A stretch of DNA of 24,547 nt from a virus. The stretch lies in IMG/VR virus record IMGVR_UViG_3300001450_000081, positions 15,353-39,899 of that record; one strand, written 5' to 3'. Below, one piece after another: positions 9,084 through 17,271 of the stretch. The first letter of the stretch is position 1; each line of letters opens with the position of its first letter. The notes below the pieces were generated by a model. It saw nothing but the letters and a program-made list of their open reading frames with translations, searched no databases and had not been told where the DNA came from. The translations under genes were made by a program, and so were the position numbers.

Positions 9084-9941
9084 CTAGGCAATATCAGACA
9101 GCTGCCTTTCGATTTCAGATAGTACCGAAGATCCTTTGTCTGTCATGCAGAAACGAGTTAACGTATCAATGGAGTCTTGGCCTACTGGTACCGAAACTAC
9201 AACTTTACTTGTGTCGGGCCAAATAATAACCCCATTTTTTTCCATGACAATCTGAAAGTCTAATGCTTGCATCACTGTTGTACGTGCGTGAACTATAGGG
9301 TTGTCAAACATTTCGATAAACTTTTTCGGCTGTTTTTTAGCATACACCACAAGAGCCCTCTTTACCAATAAGTCCTTTTGATTTGTATTAATGTTTAAAG
9401 CCAAAGCAACAGGCAAAAGGTCTTCAAGTGGTCTTGATTTTATCATTGAAATAGCGTCTGTAATTAGAAACTCATCTTCAATTTCTTTTTCAAAGTCCAC
9501 CTTCTTATCTATAAGGTAAAAGGCGCCTCCCCCGTTTGCTCTATTGTCAGGGTGCTTGTTTAAATAATCGATAAGGTTTGGCTGATCATGCCTGACGATA
9601 AGGTTTTTTTCCCTAAAAATAACATGCTCTCTAACAGCTGACTTTGATTGCTCGTCAACATAAATAGACGGCTCTCCTGGGCAGTACCTTATTATTCTTC
9701 TTTGCCTAGATTCCTCGTCGTAAATAGAGATGTTGTTGGCTCTTAGTTTAAAGAACACACCTCCCTTGCCTCCGATTGTTTCGTACATCTTAGGCATCCT
9801 ATCTTCGTTAGGAATGCTCCTTTTTATAACAGAACCAGTTTTAGATACTGCTTTCTTTTTAGGGGATGTAGTTGGGGCTGTAGTTTCTTTGCGAGCTATA
9901 GGGCGGCCTCGCTTTACCGCTGGATTTTGTTCTTGTTCCAT
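9084..9941 (-). CDS. Conserved-looking phage protein with N-terminal AT-hook, function unknown
   Basis: 285 residues. Residues about 8-45 are basic and Pro/Thr/Ala-rich with an AT-hook-like KRGRP core (10-14), suggesting minor-groove DNA contact. The folded part from about residue 50 contains GGVFFKLRANNISIYDEES, then RIIRYCPGEPSIYVDEQ, a strand-rich segment, and helical sequence from about 150 to 225. I have the impression that similar RxIRYCxGExSIxVDEQ proteins occur in marine phage structural regions, but I know no assigned function. The gene is isolated by a terminator on each side (9972-10002 and 9032-9053), so its dose can differ from capsid and neck genes. No exact TAnnTTTG box was found in the 80 bases before it, so read-through from the capsid operon may drive it. 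Confidence 0.6.
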   Translation of the reverse strand: MEQEQNPAVKRGRPIARKETTAPTTSPKKKAVSKTGSVIKRSIPNEDRMPKMYETIGGKGGVFFKLRANNISIYDEESRQRRIIRYCPGEPSIYVDEQSKSAVREHVIFREKNLIVRHDQPNLIDYLNKHPDNRANGGGAFYLIDKKVDFEKEIEDEFLITDAISMIKSRPLEDLLPVALALNINTNQKDLLVKRALVVYAKKQPKKFIEMFDNPIVHARTTVMQALDFQIVMEKNGVIIWPDTSKVVVSVPVGQDSIDTLTRFCMTDKGSSVLSEIERQLSDIA

Positions 9942-9963
9942 GATATTAAAATCTTATTGAATT

Positions 9964-10002
9964 AAAAAAATAAAAGGGAGAGAGCTATCCCCTCTCCCTT
10001 TT
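9964..10002 (-). terminator. Strong intrinsic terminator after the capsid operon
   Basis: Perfect 11-bp inverted repeat: AAAAGGGAGAG at 9972-9982 and CTCTCCCTTTT at 9992-10002, with a 9-nt loop. On the minus strand the stem is followed by A and then seven T residues (9970-9964). It sits 20 nt past the stop of the small capsid-associated gene, marking the end of the scaffold-capsid unit. Confidence 0.85.
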
Positions 10003-10021
10003 CTTATAGGATAGTTAACTA

Positions 10022-10399
10022 TTAAGCATTATCAGCAATAACAGTAAAGTTAGCTATAGAAGCAATATCTGAGTGTGCGTACTCAGCAGCTTGATCATCA
10101 GCCACAACAATAAACTCATCCCTAGATTTAGCAAATTGTTCTACCAAACCCTGCATGACCGCCTTTTGGTTATTAGCAGTTGTAATTGTTATAACAACAC
10201 TGTCGTTGATACCAAAAGTAGCATCATCGTGTCCAGCGGCGTAACTATTGTGTTTTCCTTTAAAAAACAACTCAAGCGTACTATTACCTACAGACTCCAT
10301 TCCTAAGAATGAAGATAACGGATAAGTGTTAGATCCAGCAGCAGCATCATCATCGTTACCAGCAGTTGGATCAGCACGAAAATATAAATATTTCTCCAT
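10022..10399 (-). CDS. Small capsid-associated protein candidate
   Basis: 125 residues, acidic, no Cys. It starts MEKYLYFRADPTAG and shows alternating strands: NSTLELFFKGKH (about 39-50), SVVITITTANNQKAVMQGL (about 67-85, strand then helix), and FTVIADNA at the end. This strand-strand-helix-strand pattern is one I associate with small proteins coded beside the capsid gene in marine phages, where they may be capsid cement or minor head proteins. It lies 25 nt downstream of the capsid gene with no promoter box and ends at a strong terminator, so it is probably co-expressed with capsid. No enzymatic motif is seen. Confidence 0.6.
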   Translation of the reverse strand: MEKYLYFRADPTAGNDDDAAAGSNTYPLSSFLGMESVGNSTLELFFKGKHNSYAAGHDDATFGINDSVVITITTANNQKAVMQGLVEQFAKSRDEFIVVADDQAAEYAHSDIASIANFTVIADNA

Positions 10400-10424
10400 G
10401 TTTCTAGAATTTTAAAATTGATAA

Positions 10425-11906
10425 TTAAGTTCCTTGAATAAGAACGTGCTGGTTAGCACTTCTAGTAACAAGACAACACTCTGAACGATAGTTGAATTTA
10501 GCCGTATCCTCAGTAGTATTAGTAAAACCAAGTACACCACCACCAGTTACCCAGTGCTCCATTTCACGAGAATATCCACCAGCAGACTTGTAGTTCATTT
10601 CAAGAGCAGGAGCTCTTTCGCCTGAACGTGGATCTACTACGTTAGCTAAAGGAATCATAACACCAGCAGCTAAACGATTGTGAACATCGTCATTTCCAAG
10701 AAGAGTAGGGTCATTCAACAACTTGAAGCTATTCTTGTGGAAAGTATATCCTCCACGAGAGAAAGACTTAAAGCCTAGATTCAACGCCATATCCCTATCG
10801 TTATTGAAAGCACCGAAAGAAGAAGCTACACCAGCAGTAACGCCAGTTCCAGCGCCAGCGCCAGCGATCATGTCATCAAGCATAAGATCCTGAGCAGTCG
10901 CTGAGTAAACAGCGTATTCAGCAGGACATCCGTTCCTGTCCATCTCCCTAATAAGAGCGTCAAGATCACCAAGGCCAGTAGAGCCAAGAAGGTCTGAAGT
11001 TACCATACCTCTATCCTCAAGAGCTGAGAAATAGCCCTCAGTGCCGTCTATGTCTGTAATACCATGTGAGGTATCAATATTAGTAACAGCCTGACCTAGA
11101 AGCATAACCATCTCACGCTTGTCCATAAAGCGCTGACGAGTATCCATCTCGCCCTTAACGTACCAGCGGTAATCTCCACCTCCTACGTCAATGTATCCGA
11201 GGTTAGTCGCTTGCGAACCTGAAACTTCAAAAGATTCCTTAACGATAGCGTAAGGATTAGTCCTCCTAACTACGTTAGACTCTAGGAAGTTAGTAGGCTG
11301 CTCAGAACCTTGAGCGAACATATTACCAACGATTGGCATAGTGTAAGTAGTTTCATCAACTAAAGCTACACTTGGCGCAGCAGCTCCGTCAGCAGCATTC
11401 GCTCCAAGCAAAGGCTTAGTAGTGAACCCTGTAGCAGTAACAGCAGTAACCAATAAGCGGTCAACACCATTAATAAGAAGGACGTCTCCAACACGACAAA
11501 CGATTTGAACATCAGTACCTTCAGTAGAGATTGTTGCAGCAGAAACAACGCCATCAAAAATCAAACCACCAGCAATGTCACTAAGGTCACTAGCTTGAGC
11601 ACCACCATCCTTATCGACTGCACTAGCAATAGTAGCAGTTTGAGTTTGGTGAAGACGAGCTTCCTCAAAGTATTGAACATTGTCAGCAGTACCATTGTTC
11701 TTGATAGCGCCAGTCATTTTCAAAAATCCAGATATGCCTTGGTTACCGAAACTCTTCGATAGCTTAGCACGAACGTCTGGAGCGTTGACTTCGTCAATGA
11801 AGTCGTACAACGAAGTATACTTCGTTGGAGTAGCCAGATTATACAGGTTGTTGTTGATGCCCCTAGGAGCACTACTAAACGTACCTGTGTTTTGAGTAAT
11901 TGCCAT
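10425..11906 (-). CDS. Major capsid protein
   Basis: 493 residues, the usual size for an HK97-fold capsid protein of this phage type. It starts MAITQNTGTFSSAPRGINNN and has helical sequence at about 30-65 (SLYDFIDEVNAPDVRAKLSK). A strand-rich small domain follows (about 130-165, with GDVLLINGVDRLLVTAVTA), like an inserted beta domain. Later segments are typical of a capsid core: a helix with GQAVTNIDTSHGITDIDG, SFGAFNNDRDMALNL, and near the C-terminus ALEMNYKSAGGYSREMEHWV. Codons look more G+C-rich and more uniform than in neighbouring genes, fitting very high expression. It follows the scaffold candidate by 17 nt. No protease gene is visible beside it, so P22-like assembly without a separate protease is possible. 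Identification rests on size, context and overall look. Confidence 0.82.
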   Translation of the reverse strand: MAITQNTGTFSSAPRGINNNLYNLATPTKYTSLYDFIDEVNAPDVRAKLSKSFGNQGISGFLKMTGAIKNNGTADNVQYFEEARLHQTQTATIASAVDKDGGAQASDLSDIAGGLIFDGVVSAATISTEGTDVQIVCRVGDVLLINGVDRLLVTAVTATGFTTKPLLGANAADGAAAPSVALVDETTYTMPIVGNMFAQGSEQPTNFLESNVVRRTNPYAIVKESFEVSGSQATNLGYIDVGGGDYRWYVKGEMDTRQRFMDKREMVMLLGQAVTNIDTSHGITDIDGTEGYFSALEDRGMVTSDLLGSTGLGDLDALIREMDRNGCPAEYAVYSATAQDLMLDDMIAGAGAGTGVTAGVASSFGAFNNDRDMALNLGFKSFSRGGYTFHKNSFKLLNDPTLLGNDDVHNRLAAGVMIPLANVVDPRSGERAPALEMNYKSAGGYSREMEHWVTGGGVLGFTNTTEDTAKFNYRSECCLVTRSANQHVLIQGT

Positions 11907-11923
11907 TTTTTCTTAGATAAATG

Positions 11924-12970
11924 TTATGGATTAAAAGTAACACCATCACCACCCCCAAAAGCTTGAAGCAATTGATCTTGACTTATACCTGAGCCAGATT
12001 GTCCATCTCCGACAGACGGTCTAGAGGAATCGACATTAGCTGCTGATTGAACAACACCCATCCTACCGTCACTCAATCCTTGATTGTAGATAGAGGCTGT
12101 AATAGAATCGATATTATCAACCAACGCCCTATGAGCGTTTAGCTTGTCAAAATCCCATGAACCATTGTCGCTCACGTAGTCATCAAAATAATTCTCAAGA
12201 TTAGAGTTTCTCTGAATCAACTGCTTCCTATAGCCCTCATCAATTCCAAAGTTGAACGTCTCGTTCTTTCCTGGAAGATCAAACTCTAGTCTACCGAACA
12301 TGTTAGTGTTCTCAGACATTTCAGAAATCCACTCCTTAGAGATAGGTGTGTTGTCTTGATTTACCCCAACATCAGGAGACTTATACGAATCTCGTAATTC
12401 TCCAACATGCTTACGGGCATTTTCCGCATCCATCTTGAGTTGTAGCTTAGCCAACTTAACTTCGTCTTCACTGTGAAAATCTTCATCCAGCTTATACTTG
12501 TTGCTGATCAAAAGATCTATATCACTAGGTTCGAGATTGGAATGCTCGGAAGACATCTGTAGGCGAATAAGCGCCATCTCATCCATTTCGGATGGATCAA
12601 GCGATTGATACCTATACCAGTCTTCTGGCGATCTACCAGTCTCTAAAACGAATTTGTTGATTGCGCTAACACGCTCATCAATTTCAACGGGTTTATAAGA
12701 AAGAGCTTCAGATATAGAATCGTAGCTATCAAAGTCCTTGCCTAGCTTTTCGCTTAGGCGAGAAAATATTCTACTATCAATATCGTCAGCTTTCGCTTCT
12801 TGTTGTTGCGGAGCTTCTTGCTCCCCAGTAACTTCTTTAACAGGAGCCTCGCTCGCAGCTTGGGGCTGCTCTTGGGCCTGAGGTTGTTGTTGTTCTTGTT
12901 GTTGAACAGGTGGTTCAGAACTAACAGCATAGCCAGCTTCTCCTAATGCATTTTCAATGTCTTTATTCAT
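11924..12970 (-). CDS. Scaffolding protein candidate
   Basis: 348 residues, very acidic. Residues about 20-62 are low-complexity Gln/Pro/Glu/Ala (many QQ and PQ steps), a flexible N-terminal tail. The middle (about 65-200) is charged and helical with DIDSRIFSRLSEKLGKDF and EDEVKLAKLQLKMDAENARK. The end is Gly/Ser/Gln-rich (SGSGISQDQLLQAFGGG). High acidity, predicted helices, disordered tails and a place directly upstream of the capsid gene (17-nt gap) are what scaffolding proteins show. They direct prohead assembly and then leave the shell. No direct motif proves it. A minor head protein would be the alternative. Confidence 0.72.
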   Translation of the reverse strand: MNKDIENALGEAGYAVSSEPPVQQQEQQQPQAQEQPQAASEAPVKEVTGEQEAPQQQEAKADDIDSRIFSRLSEKLGKDFDSYDSISEALSYKPVEIDERVSAINKFVLETGRSPEDWYRYQSLDPSEMDEMALIRLQMSSEHSNLEPSDIDLLISNKYKLDEDFHSEDEVKLAKLQLKMDAENARKHVGELRDSYKSPDVGVNQDNTPISKEWISEMSENTNMFGRLEFDLPGKNETFNFGIDEGYRKQLIQRNSNLENYFDDYVSDNGSWDFDKLNAHRALVDNIDSITASIYNQGLSDGRMGVVQSAANVDSSRPSVGDGQSGSGISQDQLLQAFGGGDGVTFNP

Positions 12971-12991
12971 TTAATTATATTTTCATTTATA

Positions 12992-13525
12992 CTAGTACTC
13001 TATGTGAAGGTGAATCTTCACGTTGTCAGTGCCATCAAAGTCTGGGGCTCCAGAGTGAACCACGCCACCCATATACATTGTATTAGTGAACAAATTGTCT
13101 CCAGCCTTATCCGTCATTAAAACCATATTATCCGTTCCACTGCCACCTCTTGCATTATTTGCGTATTGACTTACCGTCATTCCGTAATAAAGAGCAACAT
13201 TGTCAATTACGTCTAGATCTCTTGCATCAGCATCAGTTAAGCCCACAAATGCAGATCCAATAAACTGGTTCGCTGTAAAGTTAGCTGCGCTAATATTTGC
13301 TGTAGCATCTAGAGTACCAAGAGAGGCGGTAGTGTTCTTTTTAAAGAACAAAAGTCCAATCTTAGTATCATCCTCACCACCACCAGAAGCAACTTCCATG
13401 AATACATTTATAAGTTTGCATGCTCTATGTGGTAGATTAAATGCTGTAAGGTTGAACATAACGTCACCCGCCGCATGAGCTCCATCAGCCGTTGTTGGTG
13501 ATACTGTAATTACATCAAATGCCAT
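12992..13525 (-). CDS. Beta-rich capsid decoration protein candidate
   Basis: 177 residues without enzymatic motifs. The pattern is a string of strands: GDVMFNLTAFNLPHRACKLI (about 21-40), INVFMEVASGGGEDDTKIGL, LFFKKNTTASLG, and the final KIHLHIEY. It resembles small beta-sandwich head proteins seen near capsid genes in marine phages, where a polar loop in the middle (GGGEDDTK here) precedes a LFFF strand. It lies between another beta-rich gene (13 nt upstream) and the scaffold gene (21 nt downstream). Function as a shell decoration or head fibre base is inference. Cys36 is the only cysteine. Confidence 0.6.
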   Translation of the reverse strand: MAFDVITVSPTTADGAHAAGDVMFNLTAFNLPHRACKLINVFMEVASGGGEDDTKIGLLFFKKNTTASLGTLDATANISAANFTANQFIGSAFVGLTDADARDLDVIDNVALYYGMTVSQYANNARGGSGTDNMVLMTDKAGDNLFTNTMYMGGVVHSGAPDFDGTDNVKIHLHIEY

Positions 13526-13537
13526 ATCTCTTATTTT

Positions 13538-13900
13538 TTATATTGACCAGAAGCCATATTCTACCGTTGTAGCGCCACCATATGATTCAGCAGTGATAGC
13601 TAGGCTGTTATACAATGGGAAGAAAGCGAACTCTCCAACCCTTACTTTAAATACTACATTCCCATCAATCTTTACTTGAAGGAAGTCTGTTGCGTTTGCG
13701 CCCGATACTACCTTGATGTATACGTAAGAAAAAGCGCTATTGGATGCTATTAATGCTTGAGCAGATCCTGTAGCTATACTCGTTCTAGCGACATCTATAG
13801 ATGGTGAAGTGACAGTAACGGTGTCTGTTACTGACAACGATAGAGCATCTGAGGCCGTGTCGGTGCTTGTTAGTGATAGTGTTTTTATTAATGAAGCCAT
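13538..13900 (-). CDS. Small beta-rich virion protein candidate
   Basis: 120 residues. A Ser/Thr-rich N-terminal half (many SLT, SVT, TVT steps) precedes a compact beta domain with FSYVYIKVVSGANATDFLQV (about 57-76) and VFKVRVGEFAFFPLYNSLAI (about 82-101), ending TVEYGFWSI. The combination of an IKN/V-x-SGA strand, a RVGEFAFFPL turn and a C-terminal VEYGxF strand is one I associate with a common small virion protein in marine phages. A minus-strand TATATTTG box 29 nt upstream suggests that it starts a transcription unit running to the scaffold and capsid genes. Capsid decoration is the best guess. Confidence 0.6.
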   Translation of the reverse strand: MASLIKTLSLTSTDTASDALSLSVTDTVTVTSPSIDVARTSIATGSAQALIASNSAFSYVYIKVVSGANATDFLQVKIDGNVVFKVRVGEFAFFPLYNSLAITAESYGGATTVEYGFWSI

Positions 13901-13929
13901 ATCTTATTTTTGTCAGTAAGTTCTATGTG

Positions 13930-13937
13930 CAAATATA
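13930..13937 (-). promoter_or_regulatory. Bacteroidota-type -7 box TATATTTG before the small virion protein gene
   Basis: The plus strand reads CAAATATA, i.e. TATATTTG on the minus strand, exactly TAnnTTTG. The ATG at 13900 follows after 29 nt. A TTG lies 27 nt upstream of the box within an A-rich run, the same long spacing as at 9025. It sits in the 63-nt gap between two virion genes, where no other gene start needs it. Confidence 0.5.
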
Positions 13938-13963
13938 GACATCCTGTTGTTTTTGTTTTTTTA

Positions 13964-14302
13964 TCAAAATGTCCGTTTTTGGCTTTTAGGTGGGCGCTTC
14001 GAGCCTCCCCCTTTACCAGCCCAGAGAAACCTGTTAGCCCAGTATGCTGGACTACCTTTTCTCTTAATGTTTTTAGCATGCCTACTCTTAAAGGCTTTCC
14101 TTGCTTCAGGGCTATAGTTATGCCCCATATTCTGGTCACCAAACCTGATAACCTTTCCTGAATCTTGACCTGGCCCTAATGTGGAAACTACAACAGCCTT
14201 CTTAGTCTTATGACTCCTAGTCAGCTTAGGCTTGTTAACTCCCTTAACTCCAACCTTCTTTATCTTAGAAGCTATAGACGCACGTAGTTTTGATCTATCC
14301 AT
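13964..14302 (-). CDS. Small strongly basic phage protein with IRFGD...YWAN signature
   Basis: 112 residues, very Lys/Arg-rich and without Cys. Residues about 23-35 read NKPKLTRSHKTKK, followed by KVIRFGDQNMGHNYS (about 50-64), ARKAFKSRHAKNIKRKG (about 67-83), and SPAYWANRFLWAGKGGG (about 84-100). The series KVIRFG, R-x-x-FK-x-RHAKN, YWAN-x-x-LW matches my memory of a widespread small protein coded near portal and capsid genes in marine phages; I do not know a proven function. Its charge suggests DNA contact, for example inside the head. Its start overlaps the stop of the 54-residue gene by 8 nt, so it belongs to the same coupled operon. Confidence 0.65.
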   Translation of the reverse strand: MDRSKLRASIASKIKKVGVKGVNKPKLTRSHKTKKAVVVSTLGPGQDSGKVIRFGDQNMGHNYSPEARKAFKSRHAKNIKRKGSPAYWANRFLWAGKGGGSKRPPKSQKRTF

Positions 14303-14459
14303 TAGTTCCTTGGTCGATTGAAATAGTATCGGGATTAATAGTTGGGGTTATAGTAATTGTTTTTTGAGACTCAATAGTTACATCAATAGAACTAGAGGTG
14401 GGTAGTACAAGGCTAACCACGTTATTACTAGTTGATATAATAAGATTAAGATGACTCAT
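14295..14459 (-). CDS. 54-residue beta-rich small protein, translationally coupled at both ends
   Basis: An open frame from ATG at 14459 to TAG at 14295 encodes 54 residues, beginning MSHLNLIISTSNNVVSLVLP and ending ISIDQGTNG. It is rich in Thr, Ser, Ile and Val in alternating order (SIDVTIESQKTITITPTIN), which predicts beta strands. It has no Lys-rich part and no Cys. The ATG overlaps the stop of the upstream BppU-like gene as ATGA (14456-14459), and its stop overlaps the next gene's start by 8 nt. It fills exactly the only large gap in an otherwise tightly packed operon. These couplings make it very likely real despite its size. The role is unknown, perhaps a small virion component partnering its 120-residue neighbour. 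Confidence 0.75.
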   Translation of the reverse strand: MSHLNLIISTSNNVVSLVLPTSSSIDVTIESQKTITITPTINPDTISIDQGTNG

Positions 14460-14818
14460 ATTGTAACATCCTCATTTACCTGCAACACTCCAGTCAACCA
14501 TGTCTGAGTAGTCCCAGCTTTTATCGTCTGCAAATCATACACATACAACCCACTAGAAACACCACTCATAATACTTGAGTCAATGTTTGAAGTTAGAACA
14601 CCACCCGAAGTTCCTGTGATAGTCACGTTGTTTTCTGAAACAGTTGAACCAGAAGAGGTATCGGTTTCCCTGATCTGCATCTTAAATGAATAAGCAGTGA
14701 GATCAACAACAGCACCTGCTGAGTCGGTTACGTTAACAACAAGATTAAAGGTGTCTCCTTTCCTGCAAGTAATGTCTAGCCTTTTGGCTACATCTAATGT
14801 TACACTTGATACACTCAT
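14456..14818 (-). CDS. BppU-N-like beta-sandwich virion protein candidate
   Basis: 120 residues. The pattern DITCRKGDTFNLVVNVTD (about 15-32), then VDLTAYSFKMQIRETDTSSG (about 38-57), an acid-poor loop, SGLYVYDLQTIKAGT (about 89-103) and LTGVLQVNEDVTI at the end is that of the N-terminal domain of phage baseplate upper protein BppU and related domains, an Ig-like beta sandwich used as a mounting or spacer domain in virions. Here it stands alone, so head decoration or a fibre anchor is likelier than a true baseplate. The start overlaps the portal stop by one base (TAATG), and its own stop overlaps the 54-residue gene as ATGA. Confidence 0.68.
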   Translation of the reverse strand: MSVSSVTLDVAKRLDITCRKGDTFNLVVNVTDSAGAVVDLTAYSFKMQIRETDTSSGSTVSENNVTITGTSGGVLTSNIDSSIMSGVSSGLYVYDLQTIKAGTTQTWLTGVLQVNEDVTI

Positions 14819-17256
14819 TATATAAGACCGTCTAAGAATTGTTCAATATCATCAGAACCTTCCTCCTCTTCTGGGAGTCGGGGTATTTCTCCTTTTCGTT
14901 GCGCTATTAGTTTGGATTGCTCTACAGTCTGCTTTTCAACTCGATCATCCTTCCTATCCTCTTTCAACACCTCTAGCTTTTCTCGGAACTCCTGATCATC
15001 AGTTTTAAATCCAAGACTAGCTTGAGCTTTCAGCTGCTCAATCTGCATTCTCATTTGGTGCATAGCTGAAGCAACCTGAACATCCAGCTGCCCTTTGAGC
15101 TGCATTTTCTGAGCGTCAATTTGAGCTTGCATCTGAAGCTCTTGCATCTTTAACTGAGAAGCTACCTGGGTAGCTTGAGAATTTGACTGCGCCTGAGCCT
15201 GCATGTTTTCCATAGCCTGCTGCCTAGCCACTTGCATCCTCCTCTTTCTACGCACAATGAGAAGTCTTTGAGCTTGATCAATATCAACAAGCTCTCGAAT
15301 AGCTATAGCGTCTTCAAGATCTATTTCCCTTTGAGCTAAAGATCCTTGAATGTTTTGTTCTAAGAATACTCTATCCTCATCAGACATTGTCTTCACAACT
15401 CTGATACCAAAGTTATACATCGGCAGCTCCTTAAAGGATGAGATGATCTCCATATTGTTTTGACCGATGGCTTTAGTGTAGACTCGATAAAGAACAGAGT
15501 CTTCTGGAATTATTTGTAGGCACTTAACAATATCCTCACACACACGCTTGTAAAGAACAAGTGATGCATTAGTTATATCATATAGCGCATTATTACCAGC
15601 AGCAATAGCTTGTTGCTGAACCCCGACCAAAGCATCACCCTTAGGTGTGCTAGCGTCCATTACTTCATTTACTCCAGTAGCATCACGTATCATTCTTAGA
15701 TAGTGGTTGTACAAAGTAATAAATGAGTTGATGTTTCTTATTTGGTTTTCTAGAGATCGGATCGGTGGGTTCTGGAAACCCCCCTCTGGATTCTTAGAAC
15801 GATAGTACATGACTCCCGTCTGCTCATATATATCTTGGAGCTGGAGAGGAGATAGGTCACCACCGCTTCCTAGCTGTACATTTTCTAATCCCTCTACATC
15901 TATTAGTAAACCGTCTGGCTTAGCTTTCGCTACAGCCTGCTGAATCTTTAGATGCGTAAGCTGAAGTTGATCAGCGAAACCAATGATTCCTCCAGTCATT
16001 GACTTTGGAACCATCTTTCGAATGTTCGTGCAAGCTATACTGTAAGATAGTTTTGCTTTAGTTAAGTCATGAACATTCTTAGGAATGTTTTTCTTAGGCC
16101 CGTAATTAAAGACCTTGTTCATGTCCATTAAGTAGCATCCACCGTACAATGTCTCGACATCCATTTTGTATGGCTTGCGCTCATAGACTGAATCAGTAAC
16201 AGGCTTGTACTCATTGCCCTTATAGTAAAACCCTACATTCCCAAATTGAGACTGCTTGCTTTCATAGTAAACGCAATCAACGCTTAGGAATTCAAAGTCA
16301 AGAACATCTACTAAATAATCATCGTACCCGTAAGTATTCTTTAATGGATTGCCATTACCGAACTTGCTATGATCATTGTAGTCATTATTCATCACCTTAC
16401 GAGCAAGCTCCTCATACTCCTTTTCAGTGAACTGATCCCCTGCTTTACGCTTAAGATCCATAATAGACATACGCCTAACATGGCCAGCGTACACAATATC
16501 ATTCATGTGAGGATCTTCTGTGTGGCTGTGCAAGAAGTTTACTGGGTCAACGTATTCTGTTGTAATACCGTAATTAGGATCGTTACTTCTTTTAACCACG
16601 CCCATACCACAAACAACCAAGTCCTCAACACACCTGCGGTAGATGTCTTGGTTAAAGTCATTCCAGTCAAGGGTTAACGAAGTAGCCATCTGAGCAGCAA
16701 TCTCAGCATTAGTCCTGATGTTTTGATCCATGAAGATCTCAGCTTCCTCAGAGCTTTCAGGTACTGTATCTGGATCTATCTCCAGCTGTAGACCTAAATC
16801 CTTTGCCTCCTTAAAAGCATCCCTGTTCTCTACAGCAACCTCTAGCTTAGCTTTCTTTTTTTCTTGCTCCTGCTTTGACACAGGGTCTAAAGCCTCAACA
16901 GCTGGGTAGGGCTTGCGGGAAAGAACCCTATTAACAACAACACGAACAAACTTAGGAACAATCGGTACTGGGCTCCAGTCTATATTCAGTAAAGTCCCAT
17001 CGCCGTTATTGGGATCTAATGAATTAAGTAGTTGTTTATATATAGATGTATCCTGAGTACCATTAGCGTAGTCCCTGTTTTTTTCAAAATCATGTTTTCT
17101 CCTATTGAGTAATGATGATGAATCTTGGGAAGAGCCCCACTGCCCCATGATAGCCTTAGCAAAAGACTCTCCATAAGAAGGAGTATGCTTCTCCATCGGG
17201 TCTGCAAATGGATCAGGAAAGTTACCGTAGCCGCTTTTTGTGTTTCCGTAGCCCAT
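14818..17256 (-). CDS. Portal protein with long Gln-rich coiled-coil C-terminus
   Basis: 812 residues. The N-terminal portion (about 40-110) has LLNRRKHDFEKNRDYANGTQ and WSPVPIVPKFVRVVVNRVLS. The core has DIYRRCVEDLVVCGMGVVKR (about 206-225) and ITTEYVDPVNFLHSHTEDPH. These are typical of large portals of Bacteroidota podoviruses and crAss-like phages, where the ring forms the DNA channel at one capsid vertex. From about residue 645 the chain becomes a Gln/Met/Ala/Lys-rich helix (KMQELQMQAQIDAQKMQLKG), matching a P22-like barrel domain projecting inside the head. It ends in an acidic tail (EEEEGSDDIEQFLDGLI). It lies downstream of the large terminase with its own promoter box between them. The N-terminal 20 residues are Gly/Tyr-rich. 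Confidence 0.85.
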   Translation of the reverse strand: MGYGNTKSGYGNFPDPFADPMEKHTPSYGESFAKAIMGQWGSSQDSSSLLNRRKHDFEKNRDYANGTQDTSIYKQLLNSLDPNNGDGTLLNIDWSPVPIVPKFVRVVVNRVLSRKPYPAVEALDPVSKQEQEKKKAKLEVAVENRDAFKEAKDLGLQLEIDPDTVPESSEEAEIFMDQNIRTNAEIAAQMATSLTLDWNDFNQDIYRRCVEDLVVCGMGVVKRSNDPNYGITTEYVDPVNFLHSHTEDPHMNDIVYAGHVRRMSIMDLKRKAGDQFTEKEYEELARKVMNNDYNDHSKFGNGNPLKNTYGYDDYLVDVLDFEFLSVDCVYYESKQSQFGNVGFYYKGNEYKPVTDSVYERKPYKMDVETLYGGCYLMDMNKVFNYGPKKNIPKNVHDLTKAKLSYSIACTNIRKMVPKSMTGGIIGFADQLQLTHLKIQQAVAKAKPDGLLIDVEGLENVQLGSGGDLSPLQLQDIYEQTGVMYYRSKNPEGGFQNPPIRSLENQIRNINSFITLYNHYLRMIRDATGVNEVMDASTPKGDALVGVQQQAIAAGNNALYDITNASLVLYKRVCEDIVKCLQIIPEDSVLYRVYTKAIGQNNMEIISSFKELPMYNFGIRVVKTMSDEDRVFLEQNIQGSLAQREIDLEDAIAIRELVDIDQAQRLLIVRRKRRMQVARQQAMENMQAQAQSNSQATQVASQLKMQELQMQAQIDAQKMQLKGQLDVQVASAMHQMRMQIEQLKAQASLGFKTDDQEFREKLEVLKEDRKDDRVEKQTVEQSKLIAQRKGEIPRLPEEEEGSDDIEQFLDGLI

Positions 17257-17271
17257 TATTAATTTTTTCTC

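Noticed and set aside
10408-10419. 12-bp palindrome AATTTTAAAATT between capsid and small capsid-associated genes
   Set aside because: Pure A/T, no stem strength, no T-run as a terminator and no TAnnTTTG box; probably chance in A/T-rich spacer.
13888-14142. 84-residue frame overlapping the basic IRFGD/YWAN protein gene in another frame of the same strand
   Set aside because: The 112-residue frame (13964-14302) has the phage-protein signature and coupled start. The overlapping frame also runs across the TATATTTG promoter box and the next gene's start.
16369-16677. 102-residue plus-strand frame within the portal gene
   Set aside because: Antisense shadow of a well-supported portal; Ile/Val/His-rich translation without any family likeness.
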